This document shows positions 35,459 through 45,560 of a DNA stretch of 64,000 bases, piece by piece. The stretch's first letter is position 1. Each line of letters begins with the position of its first letter. The translations under genes and the position numbers were made by a program. This DNA comes from Pseudomonas farris (GTDB lineage: Bacteria; Pseudomonadota; Gammaproteobacteria; Pseudomonadales; Pseudomonadaceae). The stretch lies in contig NZ_JAHSTV010000006.1 of NCBI RefSeq assembly GCF_019145235.1, positions 310,001 to 374,000 of the forward strand, in the 5' to 3' direction. Below the pieces are notes generated by a model. The model had not been told where the DNA came from. It was given only the letters and a program-made list of their open reading frames with translations, and made no database searches.

Positions 35459-35998
35459 TTAGTTGTGGATAAGTTCCGCGGCAATCGCCGCCAGATCGTC
35501 AAAAATCAAGGTGCCCGCCGGTAGGGTCAAGCCCTGCGTCTTTTCGCCTTTCCCGGTCTTTACCAAAACTGGCTGAGAGTCGACGGCTCTGGCGGCTTCC
35601 AGGTCACCGAGAGTATCGCCGACGAACCATAGATTCGTCAGCGAAACGTTGTAATGCGCGGCGATGGTTTTCAACATCCCGGGTTTTGGCTTGCGGCAAT
35701 CGCAACCATCGTCTGGCCCGTGCGGGCAATAGACGATCAGCCCGACTTCGCCGCCCTGCTCCGCCACCAGCTCGCGCAAGCGAGCGTGCATGGCATCCAG
35801 GGTGGCGATGTCGTAATAGCCGCGAGCGATACCCGACTGGTTGGTAGCGACCGCCACCGTCCAGCCGGCCTTGCTCAACTGCGCGATCGCTTCGATCGAA
35901 CCGGGGAGCGGAATCCACTCCTCCACCGACTTGATATACGCATCGGAGTCGTAATTGATCACTCCGTCCCGATCGAGAATCAGCAGTTTCAACAGCAA
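35459..35998 (-). CDS. gmhB: D-glycero-beta-D-manno-heptose-1,7-bisphosphate 7-phosphatase
   Basis: A 179-residue HAD phosphatase of the ADP-heptose pathway for LPS inner core. The catalytic aspartates Asp9 and Asp11 are in ILDRDGVIN, and motif II Thr/Asn is in ATNQSGIARG. The zinc-binding loop CPHGPDDGCDC (about residues 92-102) and KPKPGM follow. Length is typical. It starts five bases after the glyS stop and carries a DnaA box at its 3' end (35464). Confidence 0.95.
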   Translation of the reverse strand: MLLKLLILDRDGVINYDSDAYIKSVEEWIPLPGSIEAIAQLSKAGWTVAVATNQSGIARGYYDIATLDAMHARLRELVAEQGGEVGLIVYCPHGPDDGCDCRKPKPGMLKTIAAHYNVSLTNLWFVGDTLGDLEAARAVDSQPVLVKTGKGEKTQGLTLPAGTLIFDDLAAIAAELIHN

Positions 35999-36003
35999 AC
36001 CCC

Positions 36004-38058
36004 TTAGCCCAGCAGCGAAATGTCGGCGACGCCGAGGAACAAACCACGCAGACGCGCCAGCAGCGCATAGCGGTTGGCTCGCACCTTGGCATCTTCGGCG
36101 TTGACCATCACCGCTTCGAAGAACGCATCCACCGGCTCGCGCAAGGCGGCCAGACGCGCCAGCGATTCGCTGTACTGACGAGCAGCGGCCATTGGCTGAA
36201 CAGCCTGGTCAGCCTGCTGGATCGCCGAATACAGGGAGAACTCGTTGGCGTTGTCGAAGTACTTGGCTTCAACGACCGAAGGAACGGTGCCTTCGACCTT
36301 GCTGAGCAAGTTCGAAACACGCTTGTTCACGGCGGCCAGGGCAGCGGCTTCCGGCAATTTGCGGAACGCTTCTACCGCTTGTACACGCTGATCGAAGTCC
36401 AGCGCCGAACCCGGCTTCAGGGCACGGACCGACAGGTAAGTCCCGACATCAACCCCTTCGTCTTCATAACGGGCACGCAGACGATCGAAGATGAATTCCA
36501 GCACCGAGTCATTCAGGCCGGCAGCCTTGACCTTGGTACCGAACGCATTCACGGCAAACGCCACGGCGTCGTTGAGGTCGAGGTCGAGCTTCTTGTCGAT
36601 CAGGATGCGCAATACACCCAGCGCTGCACGGCGCAGGGCATATGGGTCTTTGCTACCGGTTGGCAGCATGCCGATACCGAAAATACCCACCAGTGTGTCG
36701 AGCTTGTCGGCGATGGCCACGGCCGCACCGGTGAGGGTCGTAGGCAGTTCAGCACCCGCACCGCGCGGCATGTACTGCTCGTTCAGCGCCAGTGCAACTT
36801 CTTCCGGCTCGCCGTCGTTGAGGGCGTAGTAGTAACCGGCGACACCTTGCATCTCCGGGAACTCACCGACCATCTCGGTCGCCAGGTCGCACTTGGACAA
36901 CAGGCCGGCACGGGAAGCCCAGGCAGCGTTGCCGCCAATGCGTTGAGCGATGAATGCAGCGAGCTTGGAAACACGTTCGGCCTTGTCGTAGACGCTGCCG
37001 AGTTTTTCCTGGAACACCACGTTCTGCAGACGCAGATTGAAGTCTTCGAGTTTTTGCTTCTTGTCTTGCTTGAAGAAGAACTCGGCGTCGGTCAAGCGTG
37101 GGCGAACCACTTTCTCGTTACCGGCGATGATCTGCTGCGGGTCTTTGCTTTCGATATTGGCCACGGTAATGAAACGAGGCAGCAACTTGCCGTCGGCATC
37201 CAGCAGGCAGAAATACTTCTGGTTGTCCTGCATGGTAGTGATCAGCGCTTCTTGGGGCACGTCGAGGAAACGTTCTTCGAACGAGCACACCAGCGGCACC
37301 GGCCATTCAACCAGCGCAGTCACTTCGTCGAGCAGGCTCGGCGGCACGATGGCCGTACCTTCCTGCTGTGTCGCCAGTTCTTCGGTGCGCTTGCTGATCA
37401 GTTCGCGACGCTCGTTGGCATCGGCCAGCACATAGGCAGCACGCAGATCGCTCAGGTAGTTCGCCGGCGAGGTGATGCGCACGCTTTCAGGATGGTGGAA
37501 GCGGTGACCACGGGAATCGCGGCCGGACTTTTGCGCGAGGATGGTGCAGTCGATGACATGGTCACCGAGCAGCATCACCAGCCACTGGGTCGGGCGAACG
37601 AATTCTTCCTTACGAGCACCCCAGCGCATGCGCTTGGGGATAGGCAGGTCGTTCAGGGAATCTTCGACGATGGTTGGCATCAGGCTCGCGGTCGGCTTGC
37701 CGGTGATGCTTTGGCTGTAGCGCAGTTTCGGACCGCTCTGATCGATTTCGCTCAGGTCGACGCCGCACTTCTTGGCGAAGCCCAGGGCTGCTTGAGTCGG
37801 GTTGCCTTCGGCATCGAACGCGGCCTGACGCGGCGGGCCGTCAAGGTTGATGCTGCGATCCGGCTGCTGGGTTGCCAGCGCGGTGATCAGCACGGCCAGA
37901 CGACGTGGCGCGGCATAGACGGTTTTGGTTTCGTAGTTCAGGCCAGCGGCTTGCAGGCCTTTGTCGATACCGGCCAGAAACGCATCGGCCAGGGTGTTCA
38001 GGGCTTTGGGTGGCAGTTCTTCGGTGCCCAGTTCAACCAGAAAATCTTGAGCACTCAT
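36004..38058 (-). CDS. glyS: glycyl-tRNA synthetase beta subunit
   Basis: The 684-residue beta subunit of the alpha2beta2 bacterial GlyRS, which binds tRNA and has an HD-like domain plus a C-terminal anticodon-binding DALR-type region. It starts [20 protein letters not shown], the signature N-terminus. Length matches the family (E. coli 689). Its start overlaps the glyQ stop by four bases. Confidence 0.97.
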   Translation of the reverse strand: MSAQDFLVELGTEELPPKALNTLADAFLAGIDKGLQAAGLNYETKTVYAAPRRLAVLITALATQQPDRSINLDGPPRQAAFDAEGNPTQAALGFAKKCGVDLSEIDQSGPKLRYSQSITGKPTASLMPTIVEDSLNDLPIPKRMRWGARKEEFVRPTQWLVMLLGDHVIDCTILAQKSGRDSRGHRFHHPESVRITSPANYLSDLRAAYVLADANERRELISKRTEELATQQEGTAIVPPSLLDEVTALVEWPVPLVCSFEERFLDVPQEALITTMQDNQKYFCLLDADGKLLPRFITVANIESKDPQQIIAGNEKVVRPRLTDAEFFFKQDKKQKLEDFNLRLQNVVFQEKLGSVYDKAERVSKLAAFIAQRIGGNAAWASRAGLLSKCDLATEMVGEFPEMQGVAGYYYALNDGEPEEVALALNEQYMPRGAGAELPTTLTGAAVAIADKLDTLVGIFGIGMLPTGSKDPYALRRAALGVLRILIDKKLDLDLNDAVAFAVNAFGTKVKAAGLNDSVLEFIFDRLRARYEDEGVDVGTYLSVRALKPGSALDFDQRVQAVEAFRKLPEAAALAAVNKRVSNLLSKVEGTVPSVVEAKYFDNANEFSLYSAIQQADQAVQPMAAARQYSESLARLAALREPVDAFFEAVMVNAEDAKVRANRYALLARLRGLFLGVADISLLG

Positions 38059-39008
38059 TGTGCAGCCTCCAGCTTGGCCAGTACTTCATCACGCAGGTCC
38101 GGGGTCGCCATCGGGAAGCCCAGCTTGGCGCGAGCCAGCAGGTAGGCTTGCGCAACGGAACGCGCCAGGGTGCGTACACGCAGAATGTATTGCTGACGCG
38201 CGGTCACCGAGATCGCCCGGCGCGCATCCAGCAGGTTGAAGGTGTGGGACGCCTTCAACACCATTTCGTAGCTCGGCAACGGCAATGGCTGATCGAGTTC
38301 GATCAGGCGCTTGGCTTCGCTTTCGTAGAAGTCGAACAACTCGAACAGCTTCTCGACGTTGGCGTGTTCGAAGTTGTAGGTCGACTGCTCCACTTCGTTC
38401 TGGTGGAACACGTCGCCGTAGGTCACCTTGCCGAACGGACCGTCAGCCCAGACCAGGTCGTAGACTGAGTCCACGCCTTGCAGGTACATGGCCAGACGTT
38501 CCAGACCGTAAGTGATCTCGCCGGTCACCGGGTAGCACTCGATGCCGCCCGCTTGCTGGAAGTAAGTGAACTGCGTCACTTCCATGCCGTTGAGCCAGAC
38601 TTCCCAGCCCAGACCCCAGGCGCCCAGCGTTGGCGACTCCCAGTTGTCTTCGACGAAACGGATGTCGTGCACCAGCGGGTCCAGGCCCACGTGCTTGAGG
38701 GAGCCCAGGTACAGTTCCTGGAAGTTGTCCGGGTTCGGCTTCAGGACTACCTGGAATTGGTAGTAGTGCTGCAGACGGTTCGGGTTTTCGCCGTAGCGGC
38801 CGTCAGTCGGGCGACGACTGGGCTGCACATAAGCGGCGTTCCAGGTTTCCGGGCCAATGGCGCGCAGGAACGTGGCAGTGTGGAAAGTGCCGGCGCCTAC
38901 TTCCATATCGTAGGGCTGAAGTACCACACAACCTTGCTCGGCCCAGTATTGCTGGAGGGCGAGGATCAAGTCTTGGAAGGTACGCACGGCTGGCGTAGGC
39001 TGGCTCAC
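38055..39008 (-). CDS. glyQ: glycyl-tRNA synthetase alpha subunit
   Basis: The 317-residue catalytic alpha subunit of GlyRS, class II aminoacyl-tRNA synthetase. It begins [18 protein letters not shown] and contains [20 protein letters not shown] and the [17 protein letters not shown] motif. The start is GTG 39008 with AGGTGA upstream; the in-frame extension to 39140 runs into the divergent tag gene and is rejected. Confidence 0.96.
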   Translation of the reverse strand: MSQPTPAVRTFQDLILALQQYWAEQGCVVLQPYDMEVGAGTFHTATFLRAIGPETWNAAYVQPSRRPTDGRYGENPNRLQHYYQFQVVLKPNPDNFQELYLGSLKHVGLDPLVHDIRFVEDNWESPTLGAWGLGWEVWLNGMEVTQFTYFQQAGGIECYPVTGEITYGLERLAMYLQGVDSVYDLVWADGPFGKVTYGDVFHQNEVEQSTYNFEHANVEKLFELFDFYESEAKRLIELDQPLPLPSYEMVLKASHTFNLLDARRAISVTARQQYILRVRTLARSVAQAYLLARAKLGFPMATPDLRDEVLAKLEAAQ

Positions 39009-39089
39009 GAAATTCACCTGTTTCTTGGGCTGCGATTTAAAGAGCGGGAGTATACCCGATTCGGTCCTGCGCACGCCCCCTGGAGCCTT

Positions 39090-39647
39090 ATGCCACGCTG
39101 CTTTTGGTGTACCGAAGATCCGCTGTACATGGCTTATCACGATCAGGAGTGGGGCACGCCGCTACGCGATGCGCAGGGTTTGTTCGAGTTGCTTTTGCTC
39201 GAAGGGTTCCAGGCCGGGCTTTCCTGGATCACTGTGTTGCGCAAACGAGAGCGCTATCGCGAGGTGCTGTTTGGCTTCGATGTACAGCGCGTGGCACAGA
39301 TGAGCGATGCGGAAATCGATGAATTGATGCTCGATCCGGGGATCATCCGCAATCGCCTCAAACTCAATGCCGCCCGGCGCAATGCCCAGGCCTGGCTGGC
39401 GCTGGAGGACCCGGTGGCGTTTCTCTGGTCGTTCGTCGGCGGAACGCCTGTGATCAATCATTTCAAGGATCGCAGTGAAGTGCCGGCCGTGACACCGGTC
39501 GCCGTCGAGATGAGCAAAGGCCTGAAAAAAGCCGGATTCACGTTCGTCGGCCCGACCATTTGTTACGCGTTGATGCAGGCTTCGGGCATGGTCATGGACC
39601 ACACTCGGGATTGCGATCGCTACGCCCCCTTGGCGAACGGCGGTTAG
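39090..39647 (+). CDS. tag: DNA-3-methyladenine glycosylase I
   Basis: A 185-residue base-excision enzyme removing 3-methyladenine. It has the zinc-snap ligands of the family: Cys4 and His17 near the N-terminus (MPRCFWC and AYHDQEWG) and His/Cys in the C-terminal DHTRDC. Helix-hairpin-helix-type residues and Glu/Trp of the base pocket (EGFQAGLSW) are present. The start is ATG 39090, preceded by GGAG. It is divergent from glyQ with an 81-bp gap. Confidence 0.95.
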   Translation: MPRCFWCTEDPLYMAYHDQEWGTPLRDAQGLFELLLLEGFQAGLSWITVLRKRERYREVLFGFDVQRVAQMSDAEIDELMLDPGIIRNRLKLNAARRNAQAWLALEDPVAFLWSFVGGTPVINHFKDRSEVPAVTPVAVEMSKGLKKAGFTFVGPTICYALMQASGMVMDHTRDCDRYAPLANGG

Positions 39648-39687
39648 AATAGCCGCCTCGCGCACAGCACAAGATCAGGAGTGACCT

Positions 39688-40575
39688 GTGGATAAGTTGA
39701 AAGGCGCCTTGCTGGTAGGCGCTCTGCGTCTGTTTGCCCTGCTTCCCTGGCGGGCAGTGCAGGCGGTGGGTTCGGCGATTGGCTGGATCATGTGGAAAAC
39801 CCCCAACCGTTCCCGCGACGTGGTACGGATCAACCTCGCCAAGTGCTTTCCGCAGATGGACCCGGCCGAACGTGAGCGTCTGGTAGGCCAGAGCCTGAAA
39901 GACATTGGCAAGTCCCTGACCGAGAGCGCTTGCGCGTGGATCTGGCCGGCTCAGCGTTCCATTGATTTGGTGCGTGAAGTCGAAGGTCTCGATGTGCTCA
40001 AAGACGCCCTCGCCTCCGGCAAAGGCGTGGTCGGCATCACCAGCCACTTGGGCAACTGGGAAGTGTTGAACCACTTCTATTGCAACCAGTGCAAACCGAT
40101 CATTTTCTACCGTCCGCCCAAGCTCAAGGCGGTGGATGACTTGCTGCGCAAGCAGCGGGTGCAATTGGGTAACCGAGTGGCCGCTTCCACCAAGGAAGGC
40201 ATCCTCAGTGTGATCAAGGAAGTGCGCAAAGGTGGTGCAGTGGGTATTCCGGCAGACCCGGAACCGGCCGAATCCGCCGGGATCTTCGTGCCGTTCTTCG
40301 CCACTCAGGCCCTGACCAGTAAATTCGTCCCGAACATGCTGGCCGGCGGCAAAGCGGTCGGCGTGTTCCTGCATGCCCTGCGGCTGCCGGACGGTTCGGG
40401 TTACAAAGTGATCCTCGAAGCCGCGCCAGAGGCCATGTACAGCACCGATACCGAAACCTCCTGCGCGGCGATGAGCCAGGTGGTCGAGCGCTATGTGCGG
40501 GCTTATCCGAGCCAGTACATGTGGAGCATGAAACGCTTCAAGAAGCGTCCGCCGGGCGAAGAACGCTGGTATTGA
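39688..40575 (+). CDS. LpxL/HtrB-type lipid A lauroyl (acyl) transferase
   Basis: A 295-residue inner-membrane acyltransferase for late lipid A acylation. It has an N-terminal membrane helix (about 8-25). The catalytic HX4E motif is HLGNWE (about residues 117-122), with a downstream ADPEPAE segment in place of the D-rich loop. The acyl donor specificity cannot be told. The start is GTG 39688 with AGGAG at 39677-39681. A perfect DnaA box (39687-39695) overlaps this start codon. A second LpxL-family gene is usual in pseudomonads. Confidence 0.88.
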   Translation: MDKLKGALLVGALRLFALLPWRAVQAVGSAIGWIMWKTPNRSRDVVRINLAKCFPQMDPAERERLVGQSLKDIGKSLTESACAWIWPAQRSIDLVREVEGLDVLKDALASGKGVVGITSHLGNWEVLNHFYCNQCKPIIFYRPPKLKAVDDLLRKQRVQLGNRVAASTKEGILSVIKEVRKGGAVGIPADPEPAESAGIFVPFFATQALTSKFVPNMLAGGKAVGVFLHALRLPDGSGYKVILEAAPEAMYSTDTETSCAAMSQVVERYVRAYPSQYMWSMKRFKKRPPGEERWY

Positions 40576-40594
40576 TGCTGCTGTGGATAGCCCC

Positions 40595-40674
40595 GTAGGA
40601 GCTGCCGAAGGCTGCGATCTTTTGATTTTTTATCAAAGCAAGATCAAAAGATCGCGGCCTTCGGCAGCTCCTAC
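40595..40674. repeat. long inverted repeat between convergent genes
   Basis: Arms of about 32 bases (GTAGGAGCTGCCGAAGGCTGCGATC... and its reverse complement with few changes) enclose a short AT-rich spacer. It is an intergenic palindrome known from fluorescent pseudomonads and probably acts as a bidirectional terminator between the LpxL gene and the TPR gene. Confidence 0.8.
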
Positions 40675-40705
40675 AAAGGCTTCCCACAGGCTGCGTTACT
40701 TCTGA

Positions 40706-41020
40706 TCAGTGCGCCTGACGCTCAAGCTTTTTCAGAAACACCGTCATCTCCTTCTCGGCCTGCTTGTCGCCATGGTTGCGGGCGGCTTCCAGGCCCTGTT
40801 CCCATGCCTGACGCGCCGCAGCGTAATCCGCCAACGCCAGATGCGCCTTGCCCAATAACTTCCAGGCCGCCGAATACTTCGGATCGAACTCGACGCAGCG
40901 CTGAAAATGCTCGGCGGCTTTGGCATTTTCACCCAGATCCAGATAACCCTTGCCCAGGCCGAAGCGCAGCAGCGAGTTATCCACACCCTTGGCGAGCATT
41001 TTTTCCAGGGATTCGATCAT
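40706..41020 (-). CDS. small tetratricopeptide-repeat protein
   Basis: A 104-residue protein with two to three TPR units (about 15-85, with GKGYLDLGENAKAAEHFQRC and GKAHLALADYAAARQAWEQG), likely a protein-protein adaptor. The start is ATG 41020 with GAGGAAG upstream; an extension to 41092 would run into the intergenic repeat. A DnaA box (40977) is inside. The partner is not known. Confidence 0.85.
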   Translation of the reverse strand: MIESLEKMLAKGVDNSLLRFGLGKGYLDLGENAKAAEHFQRCVEFDPKYSAAWKLLGKAHLALADYAAARQAWEQGLEAARNHGDKQAEKEMTVFLKKLERQAH

Positions 41021-41039
41021 CGGTGCTTCCTCAGTCAGT

Positions 41040-41150
41040 GATCGTTCCCACGCTCCGCGTGGGAATGCAGCCCGGGACGCTCTGCGTCCCATTCAAAGCC
41101 GAACGCGGAGCGTCCGTTGAGGCATTCCCACGCAGAGCGTGGGAACGATC
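41040..41150. repeat. composite palindromic repeat upstream of the TPR gene
   Basis: A 111-bp element starts GATCGTTCCCACGC and ends with its reverse complement GCGTGGGAACGATC. It contains nested short palindromes such as CCCACGCTCCGCGTGGG and GGGACGCTCTGCGTCCC. The family is common in fluorescent pseudomonads. It abuts the trkA stop and may terminate trkA while sitting just upstream of the TPR gene. Confidence 0.8.
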
Positions 41151-41151
41151 A

Positions 41152-42525
41152 TCAGAAAAAGCTCAACCCCACATGGAACAGCTTTTCCACATCCCGAATG
41201 TGCTTTTTATCCACAAGGAACAGAATCACATGGTCGCCGGCTTCGATCACTGTGTTGTCGTGGGCGATGATCACTTCTTCATCGCGGATGATCGCGCCGA
41301 TGGTAGTCCCCGGCGGCAGGCCGATGTTTTCGATGGCCTTGCCGATCACCTTGCTCGACTTCTCATCACCGTGGGCGATGGCCTCGATGGCTTCCGCCGC
41401 ACCTCGACGCAATGAGTGCACGCTGACGATATCGCCGCGCCGCACGTGGGCCAGCAAGGTGCCGATCGTCGCCAATTGCGGGCTGATGGCGATGTCGATG
41501 TCGCCGCCCTGGATCAGGTCGACGTAGGCCGGGTTGTTGATGATCGTCATCACCTTCTTCGCGCCCAGACGCTTGGCGAGCAGCGACGACATGATGTTGG
41601 CTTCGTCGTCGTTGGTCAGCGCCAGGAAGATGTCGGCGTCGGCGATGTTCTCTTCCATCAGCAAGTCGCGGTCGGAGGCACTGCCCTGCAACACCACGGT
41701 GCTGTCGAGGGTGTCCGAGAGATGGCGGCAGCGGGCCGGGTTCATCTCGATGATCTTCACCTGATAGCGGCTTTCGATGGCCTCGGCCAAACGCTCACCA
41801 ATCTGCCCTCCGCCAGCGATGACGATGCGTTTGTAGCTCTCGTCGAGGCGGCGCATTTCACTCATCACCGCGCGAATATTCGCTTTGGCGGCGATGAAAA
41901 ACACTTCGTCGTCGGCCTCGATCACGGTATCGCCCTGGGGCAGGATCGGCCGGTCACGACGGAAAATCGCCGCAACGCGGGTTTCGACGTTCGGCATGTG
42001 TTCGCGCAGCTGCCGCAGTTGCTGACCCACCAGCGGACCGCCGTAATAGGCTTTCACAGCCACCAGCTGTGCTTTGCCTTCGGCGAAGTCGATTACCTGC
42101 AACGCACCCGGATGCTGGATCAGGCGCTTGATGTAGTTGGTAACGACTTGCTCCGGACTGATCAGCACGTCGACCGGAATCGCTTCGTTATCGAACAGTT
42201 CGGCGCGGGTCAGGTACGTGGCTTCGCGGACCCGGGCGATCTTGGTTGGCGTGTGGAACAAGGTGTGAGCGACCTGACAGGCCACCATGTTGGTTTCGTC
42301 ACTGTTGGTCACTGCAACCAACATGTCGGCGTCGTCGGCACCGGCCTGACGCAGTACCGTTGGCAGCGAACCGCGACCCTGTACGGTGCGGATGTCCAGC
42401 CGATCGCCGAGGTCGCGCAGGCGTTCGCCATCGGTGTCGACCACGGTGATGTCGTTGGCTTCGCTGGCCAGGTGTTCCGCCAGCGAACCGCCGACCTGCC
42501 CTGCGCCGAGGATGATGATTTTCAT
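41152..42525 (-). CDS. trkA: Trk system potassium uptake protein TrkA
   Basis: A 457-residue cytoplasmic regulator of TrkH/TrkG K+ channels. It has two RCK-N Rossmann units, [13 protein letters not shown] (about 7-19) and [13 protein letters not shown] (about 239-251), each followed by an RCK-C domain. Length is the two-copy type. It is at the end of the fmt-rsmB-trkA unit. DnaA box 41207 lies near its 3' end. Confidence 0.95.
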   Translation of the reverse strand: MKIIILGAGQVGGSLAEHLASEANDITVVDTDGERLRDLGDRLDIRTVQGRGSLPTVLRQAGADDADMLVAVTNSDETNMVACQVAHTLFHTPTKIARVREATYLTRAELFDNEAIPVDVLISPEQVVTNYIKRLIQHPGALQVIDFAEGKAQLVAVKAYYGGPLVGQQLRQLREHMPNVETRVAAIFRRDRPILPQGDTVIEADDEVFFIAAKANIRAVMSEMRRLDESYKRIVIAGGGQIGERLAEAIESRYQVKIIEMNPARCRHLSDTLDSTVVLQGSASDRDLLMEENIADADIFLALTNDDEANIMSSLLAKRLGAKKVMTIINNPAYVDLIQGGDIDIAISPQLATIGTLLAHVRRGDIVSVHSLRRGAAEAIEAIAHGDEKSSKVIGKAIENIGLPPGTTIGAIIRDEEVIIAHDNTVIEAGDHVILFLVDKKHIRDVEKLFHVGLSFF

Positions 42526-42547
42526 CCAGTCACTCCTTTAAAACCGG

Positions 42548-43858
42548 TTAACCGCGCGTGGCGGCAATCTTGATCAGCTTGGCGTAGTAGAACCCGTCAT
42601 GGCCGCCTTCCTGGGCCAGCAATTGGCGACCATGGGGCTGCTTGATGCCGGCCTGACTAGCGATGTCGAGTTCACGGGCACCCGGTGTGCGAGCGAGGAA
42701 CGCTTCGATGACTTCGGTGTTCTCGGTCGGCAGCGTGGAGCAGGTGGCGTAAAGCAGAATGCCGCCCACTTCCAGCGTTATCCACATGGCATCAAGCAGC
42801 TCGCCCTGAAGCACCGCCAGCGCGGCGATGTCATCGGGTTGGCGGGTCAGTTTGATGTCCGGGTGACGACGGATCACCCCGGTGGCCGAGCACGGCGCGT
42901 CCAGCAAAATGCGCTGGAACGGTTTGCCGTCCCACCAGGTCGCGGTGTCGCGGCCGTCGGCGGCGATCAGTTCGGCGCTCAGGCCCAGGCGTGCAAGGTT
43001 TTCCCGTACTCGCACCAGACGTTTGGCTTCCAGATCCACAGCCACCACGCCGGCCAGTTTGGGCTCGGCCTCAAGGATGTGGCAGGTTTTGCCGCCCGGT
43101 GCGCAGCAGGCGTCCAGCACCCGTTGGCCTGGCGCGAGGTCCAGCAGATCGGCGGCCAGTTGCGCGGCTTCGTCCTGCACGCTGATCCAGCCTTCGGCGA
43201 AACCCGGGAGGCTGCGCACGTCGGCCGCTGCGTCGAGGATGATGCCGTCCTGACTGTAAACGCAGGGCTTGGCAGCGATGCCCGCTTCAGTCAGCAAGCC
43301 GAGGTAGGCATCGCGGGTGTGATGGCGACGGTTGACCCGCAGAATCATCGGCGGGTGAGCGTTGTTCGCCGCGCAAATGGCTTCCCACTGCTCAGGCCAG
43401 AAGGCCTTGAGGGATTTTTGCAGCCAGCGTGGGTGAGCGGTGCGCACCACCGGGTCGTGCTCCAGCTCGGCCAGCAGCGCTTCGCTTTCCCGCTGGGCGC
43501 GGCGCAGCACGGCATTGAGCAAGGCTTTGGCCCACGGCTTTTTCAGTTTGTCGGCGCAACCAACGGTTTCGCCGATGGCCGCGTGGGCCGGAACCCGGGT
43601 GTAGAGCAGTTGGTAGAGGCCGACCAGCAACAGCGCCTCGACATCGGCATCGGCTGCTTTGAACGGCTTTTGCAGCAACTTGGCCGCCAGCGCCGATAAA
43701 CGCGGCTGCCAGCGAGCCGTGCCGAACGCCAGGTCCTGGGTAAAGCCGCGATCGCGGTCTTCGACCTTGTCCATTTGCGTCGGCAGAGAACTGTTGAGTG
43801 AGGCTTTTCCGTTAAGAACAGCAGCAAGTGCCTTGGCGGCAGCCAGACGTGGATTCAT
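42548..43858 (-). CDS. rsmB: 16S rRNA (cytosine967-C5)-methyltransferase
   Basis: A 436-residue enzyme with an N-terminal NusB-like domain (1-135) and a C-terminal SAM methyltransferase. The SAM motif is [11 protein letters not shown] (about 245-255), and the two catalytic cysteines are at DAPCSATG (about 318-325) and the downstream YATCS. The start overlaps the fmt stop by four bases (ATGA). A perfect DnaA box lies at 42778. Confidence 0.96.
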   Translation of the reverse strand: MNPRLAAAKALAAVLNGKASLNSSLPTQMDKVEDRDRGFTQDLAFGTARWQPRLSALAAKLLQKPFKAADADVEALLLVGLYQLLYTRVPAHAAIGETVGCADKLKKPWAKALLNAVLRRAQRESEALLAELEHDPVVRTAHPRWLQKSLKAFWPEQWEAICAANNAHPPMILRVNRRHHTRDAYLGLLTEAGIAAKPCVYSQDGIILDAAADVRSLPGFAEGWISVQDEAAQLAADLLDLAPGQRVLDACCAPGGKTCHILEAEPKLAGVVAVDLEAKRLVRVRENLARLGLSAELIAADGRDTATWWDGKPFQRILLDAPCSATGVIRRHPDIKLTRQPDDIAALAVLQGELLDAMWITLEVGGILLYATCSTLPTENTEVIEAFLARTPGARELDIASQAGIKQPHGRQLLAQEGGHDGFYYAKLIKIAATRG

Positions 43859-44814
43859 TGAGCGTCCGCCGCTTGACCGAGAACGGTGCCGACGGCGAAT
43901 TTCTCACGACGGCTGTTGAACAAGTCGCTGAAGTTCAGCGCCTTGCCGCCGGGCAATTGCAGGCGAGTCAGGCACAGTGCCTGTTCACCGCAGGCGACAA
44001 CCAAACCGTCTTTGCTGGCACTGAGAATTTCACCCGGCGCGCCCTGCCCTTCGGCCAGGCTCGCAGCCAGCACTTTCAGTGCTTCACCGTTTAGCGTGCT
44101 GTGGGTGATCGGCCAAGGATTGAAGGCGCGAACCAGACGCTCCAGCTCAACTGCCGGACGGCTCCAGTCGATGCGCGCTTCGTCCTTGTTCAATTTGTGT
44201 GCGTAGGTGGCGAGGCTGTCGTCCTGCACTTCGCCTTCCAGAGTGCCTGCGGCCAGGCCGGCAATCGCCTGAACCACGGCCGGTGGGCCCATCTCTGCGA
44301 GGCGATCATGGAGGCTGCCGCCGGTGTCTTCGGCGCTGATCGGCGTGGTGACCTTGAGCAGCATCGGCCCGGTGTCGAGGCCCAGTTCCATGCGCATCAC
44401 GGTCACGCCACTTTCGCTGTCACCCGCTTCAACAGCGCGCTGGATCGGCGCCGCACCGCGCCAGCGTGGCAGCAAGGATGCGTGACTGTTGATGCAGCCC
44501 AGACGCGGAATATCCAGCACCACTTGCGGCAGGATCAGCCCGTAAGCGACCACCACCAGCAAATCCGGTTGCAGTGCGGCCAGTTCAGCCTGAGCGTCTT
44601 CGTTGCGCAGGGTTGGTGGCTGCAACACCGGGATACTGTTTTCCAACGCCAACTGCTTGACCGGGCTCGGCATCAGCTTCTGCCCACGGCCCGCCGGACG
44701 GTCCGGTTGGGTGTAGACCGCAACGATCTCGTAAGGACTGTCGAGCAGGGCCTTGAGGTGTTCGGCGGCGAATTCCGGGGTACCGGCAAAGACAATGCGC
44801 AGTGGCTCAGTCAT
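43855..44814 (-). CDS. fmt: methionyl-tRNA formyltransferase
   Basis: A 319-residue enzyme making formyl-Met-tRNA for initiation. It starts [16 protein letters not shown] (ATG 44814). The catalytic region contains [16 protein letters not shown] (about 108-123), the hallmark of the family. A C-terminal OB-like domain follows. A terminator-like hairpin separates it from def, the upstream gene in the same direction. Confidence 0.97.
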   Translation of the reverse strand: MTEPLRIVFAGTPEFAAEHLKALLDSPYEIVAVYTQPDRPAGRGQKLMPSPVKQLALENSIPVLQPPTLRNEDAQAELAALQPDLLVVVAYGLILPQVVLDIPRLGCINSHASLLPRWRGAAPIQRAVEAGDSESGVTVMRMELGLDTGPMLLKVTTPISAEDTGGSLHDRLAEMGPPAVVQAIAGLAAGTLEGEVQDDSLATYAHKLNKDEARIDWSRPAVELERLVRAFNPWPITHSTLNGEALKVLAASLAEGQGAPGEILSASKDGLVVACGEQALCLTRLQLPGGKALNFSDLFNSRREKFAVGTVLGQAADAQ

Positions 44815-44848
44815 GAAAGCTCTCAATTACAAAGCGTCTTGAAAAGAA

Positions 44849-44872
44849 AAAGGCTTGCCGCAGCAAGCCTTT
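44849..44872 (-). terminator. intercistronic hairpin between def and fmt
   Basis: A 10-bp perfect stem (44849-44858 with 44863-44872) with a four-base loop is followed by a T-rich run on the minus strand. It lies 12 bases after the def stop and about 35 bases before fmt. It could attenuate read-through from def into fmt. Confidence 0.7.
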
Positions 44873-44884
44873 GAAAGAAGGGCA

Positions 44885-45391
44885 TCAAGCGTTCTGGCGA
44901 TGGAGCTTTTCCAGTTTCTTCTTGATCCGGTCGCGTTTGAGCGTAGACAGGTAATCAACGAACAATTTGCCATTGAGGTGGTCGCATTCATGCTGGATGC
45001 ATACCGCGAGCAGGCCTTCGGCAATCAGTTCGTACGGTTGGCCGTCGCGGTCCAGGGCCTTGATCTTGACCTTTTGCGGGCGGTCGACGTTTTCGTAGAA
45101 ACCCGGCACCGAAAGGCAGCCTTCCTGGTACTGGTCCACCTCGTCGGTCAGGACTTCGAACTCGGGGTTGATGAACACCCGTGGCTCGCTGCGGTCTTCG
45201 GAGAGGTCCATCACGACGATACGTTTGTGCACGTTGACCTGGGTCGCGGCGAGGCCGATGCCTGGCGCTTCATACATTGTTTCAAACATGTCATCGACCA
45301 ACTGACGCACTTCGTCGTCCACTACAGCCACTGGTTTGGCGATAGTACGCAGGCGCGAGTCGGGGAATTCGAGGATGTCTAAAATGGCCAT
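44885..45391 (-). CDS. def: peptide deformylase
   Basis: A 168-residue metalloenzyme removing N-terminal formyl groups. Motif 1 is GIGLAATQ (about 45-52), motif 2 is EGCLSVP (about 88-94; metal Cys), and motif 3 is HECDHLNG (HEXDH, about 132-139). The start is ATG 45391, [11 protein letters not shown]. It pairs with fmt in the same direction. Confidence 0.97.
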   Translation of the reverse strand: MAILDILEFPDSRLRTIAKPVAVVDDEVRQLVDDMFETMYEAPGIGLAATQVNVHKRIVVMDLSEDRSEPRVFINPEFEVLTDEVDQYQEGCLSVPGFYENVDRPQKVKIKALDRDGQPYELIAEGLLAVCIQHECDHLNGKLFVDYLSTLKRDRIKKKLEKLHRQNA

Positions 45392-45560
45392 AAGCTCAAT
45401 TGCTGCACGTGTGAGGTAAAGTCGGGTCGATGGCCTGGCGAGTCCGAGGATGCAGGCTACCGTTGTGAACGTAGCTTCCGGCTTTTCAATAATGAGCAGG
45501 AAGCGAGCCACGAGGGCTCTGGCGTTTCACGCGAACGTACATAATAAAGGGATTCACCGC

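Noticed and set aside
36379..38145. A 588-codon open frame on + across glyS
   Set aside because: Antisense to glyS; no recognisable domain.
38478..39089. Long in-frame extension upstream of tag
   Set aside because: It is antisense to glyQ, has no family sequence, and the tag zinc ligand Cys4 and His17 numbering fits the start at 39090.
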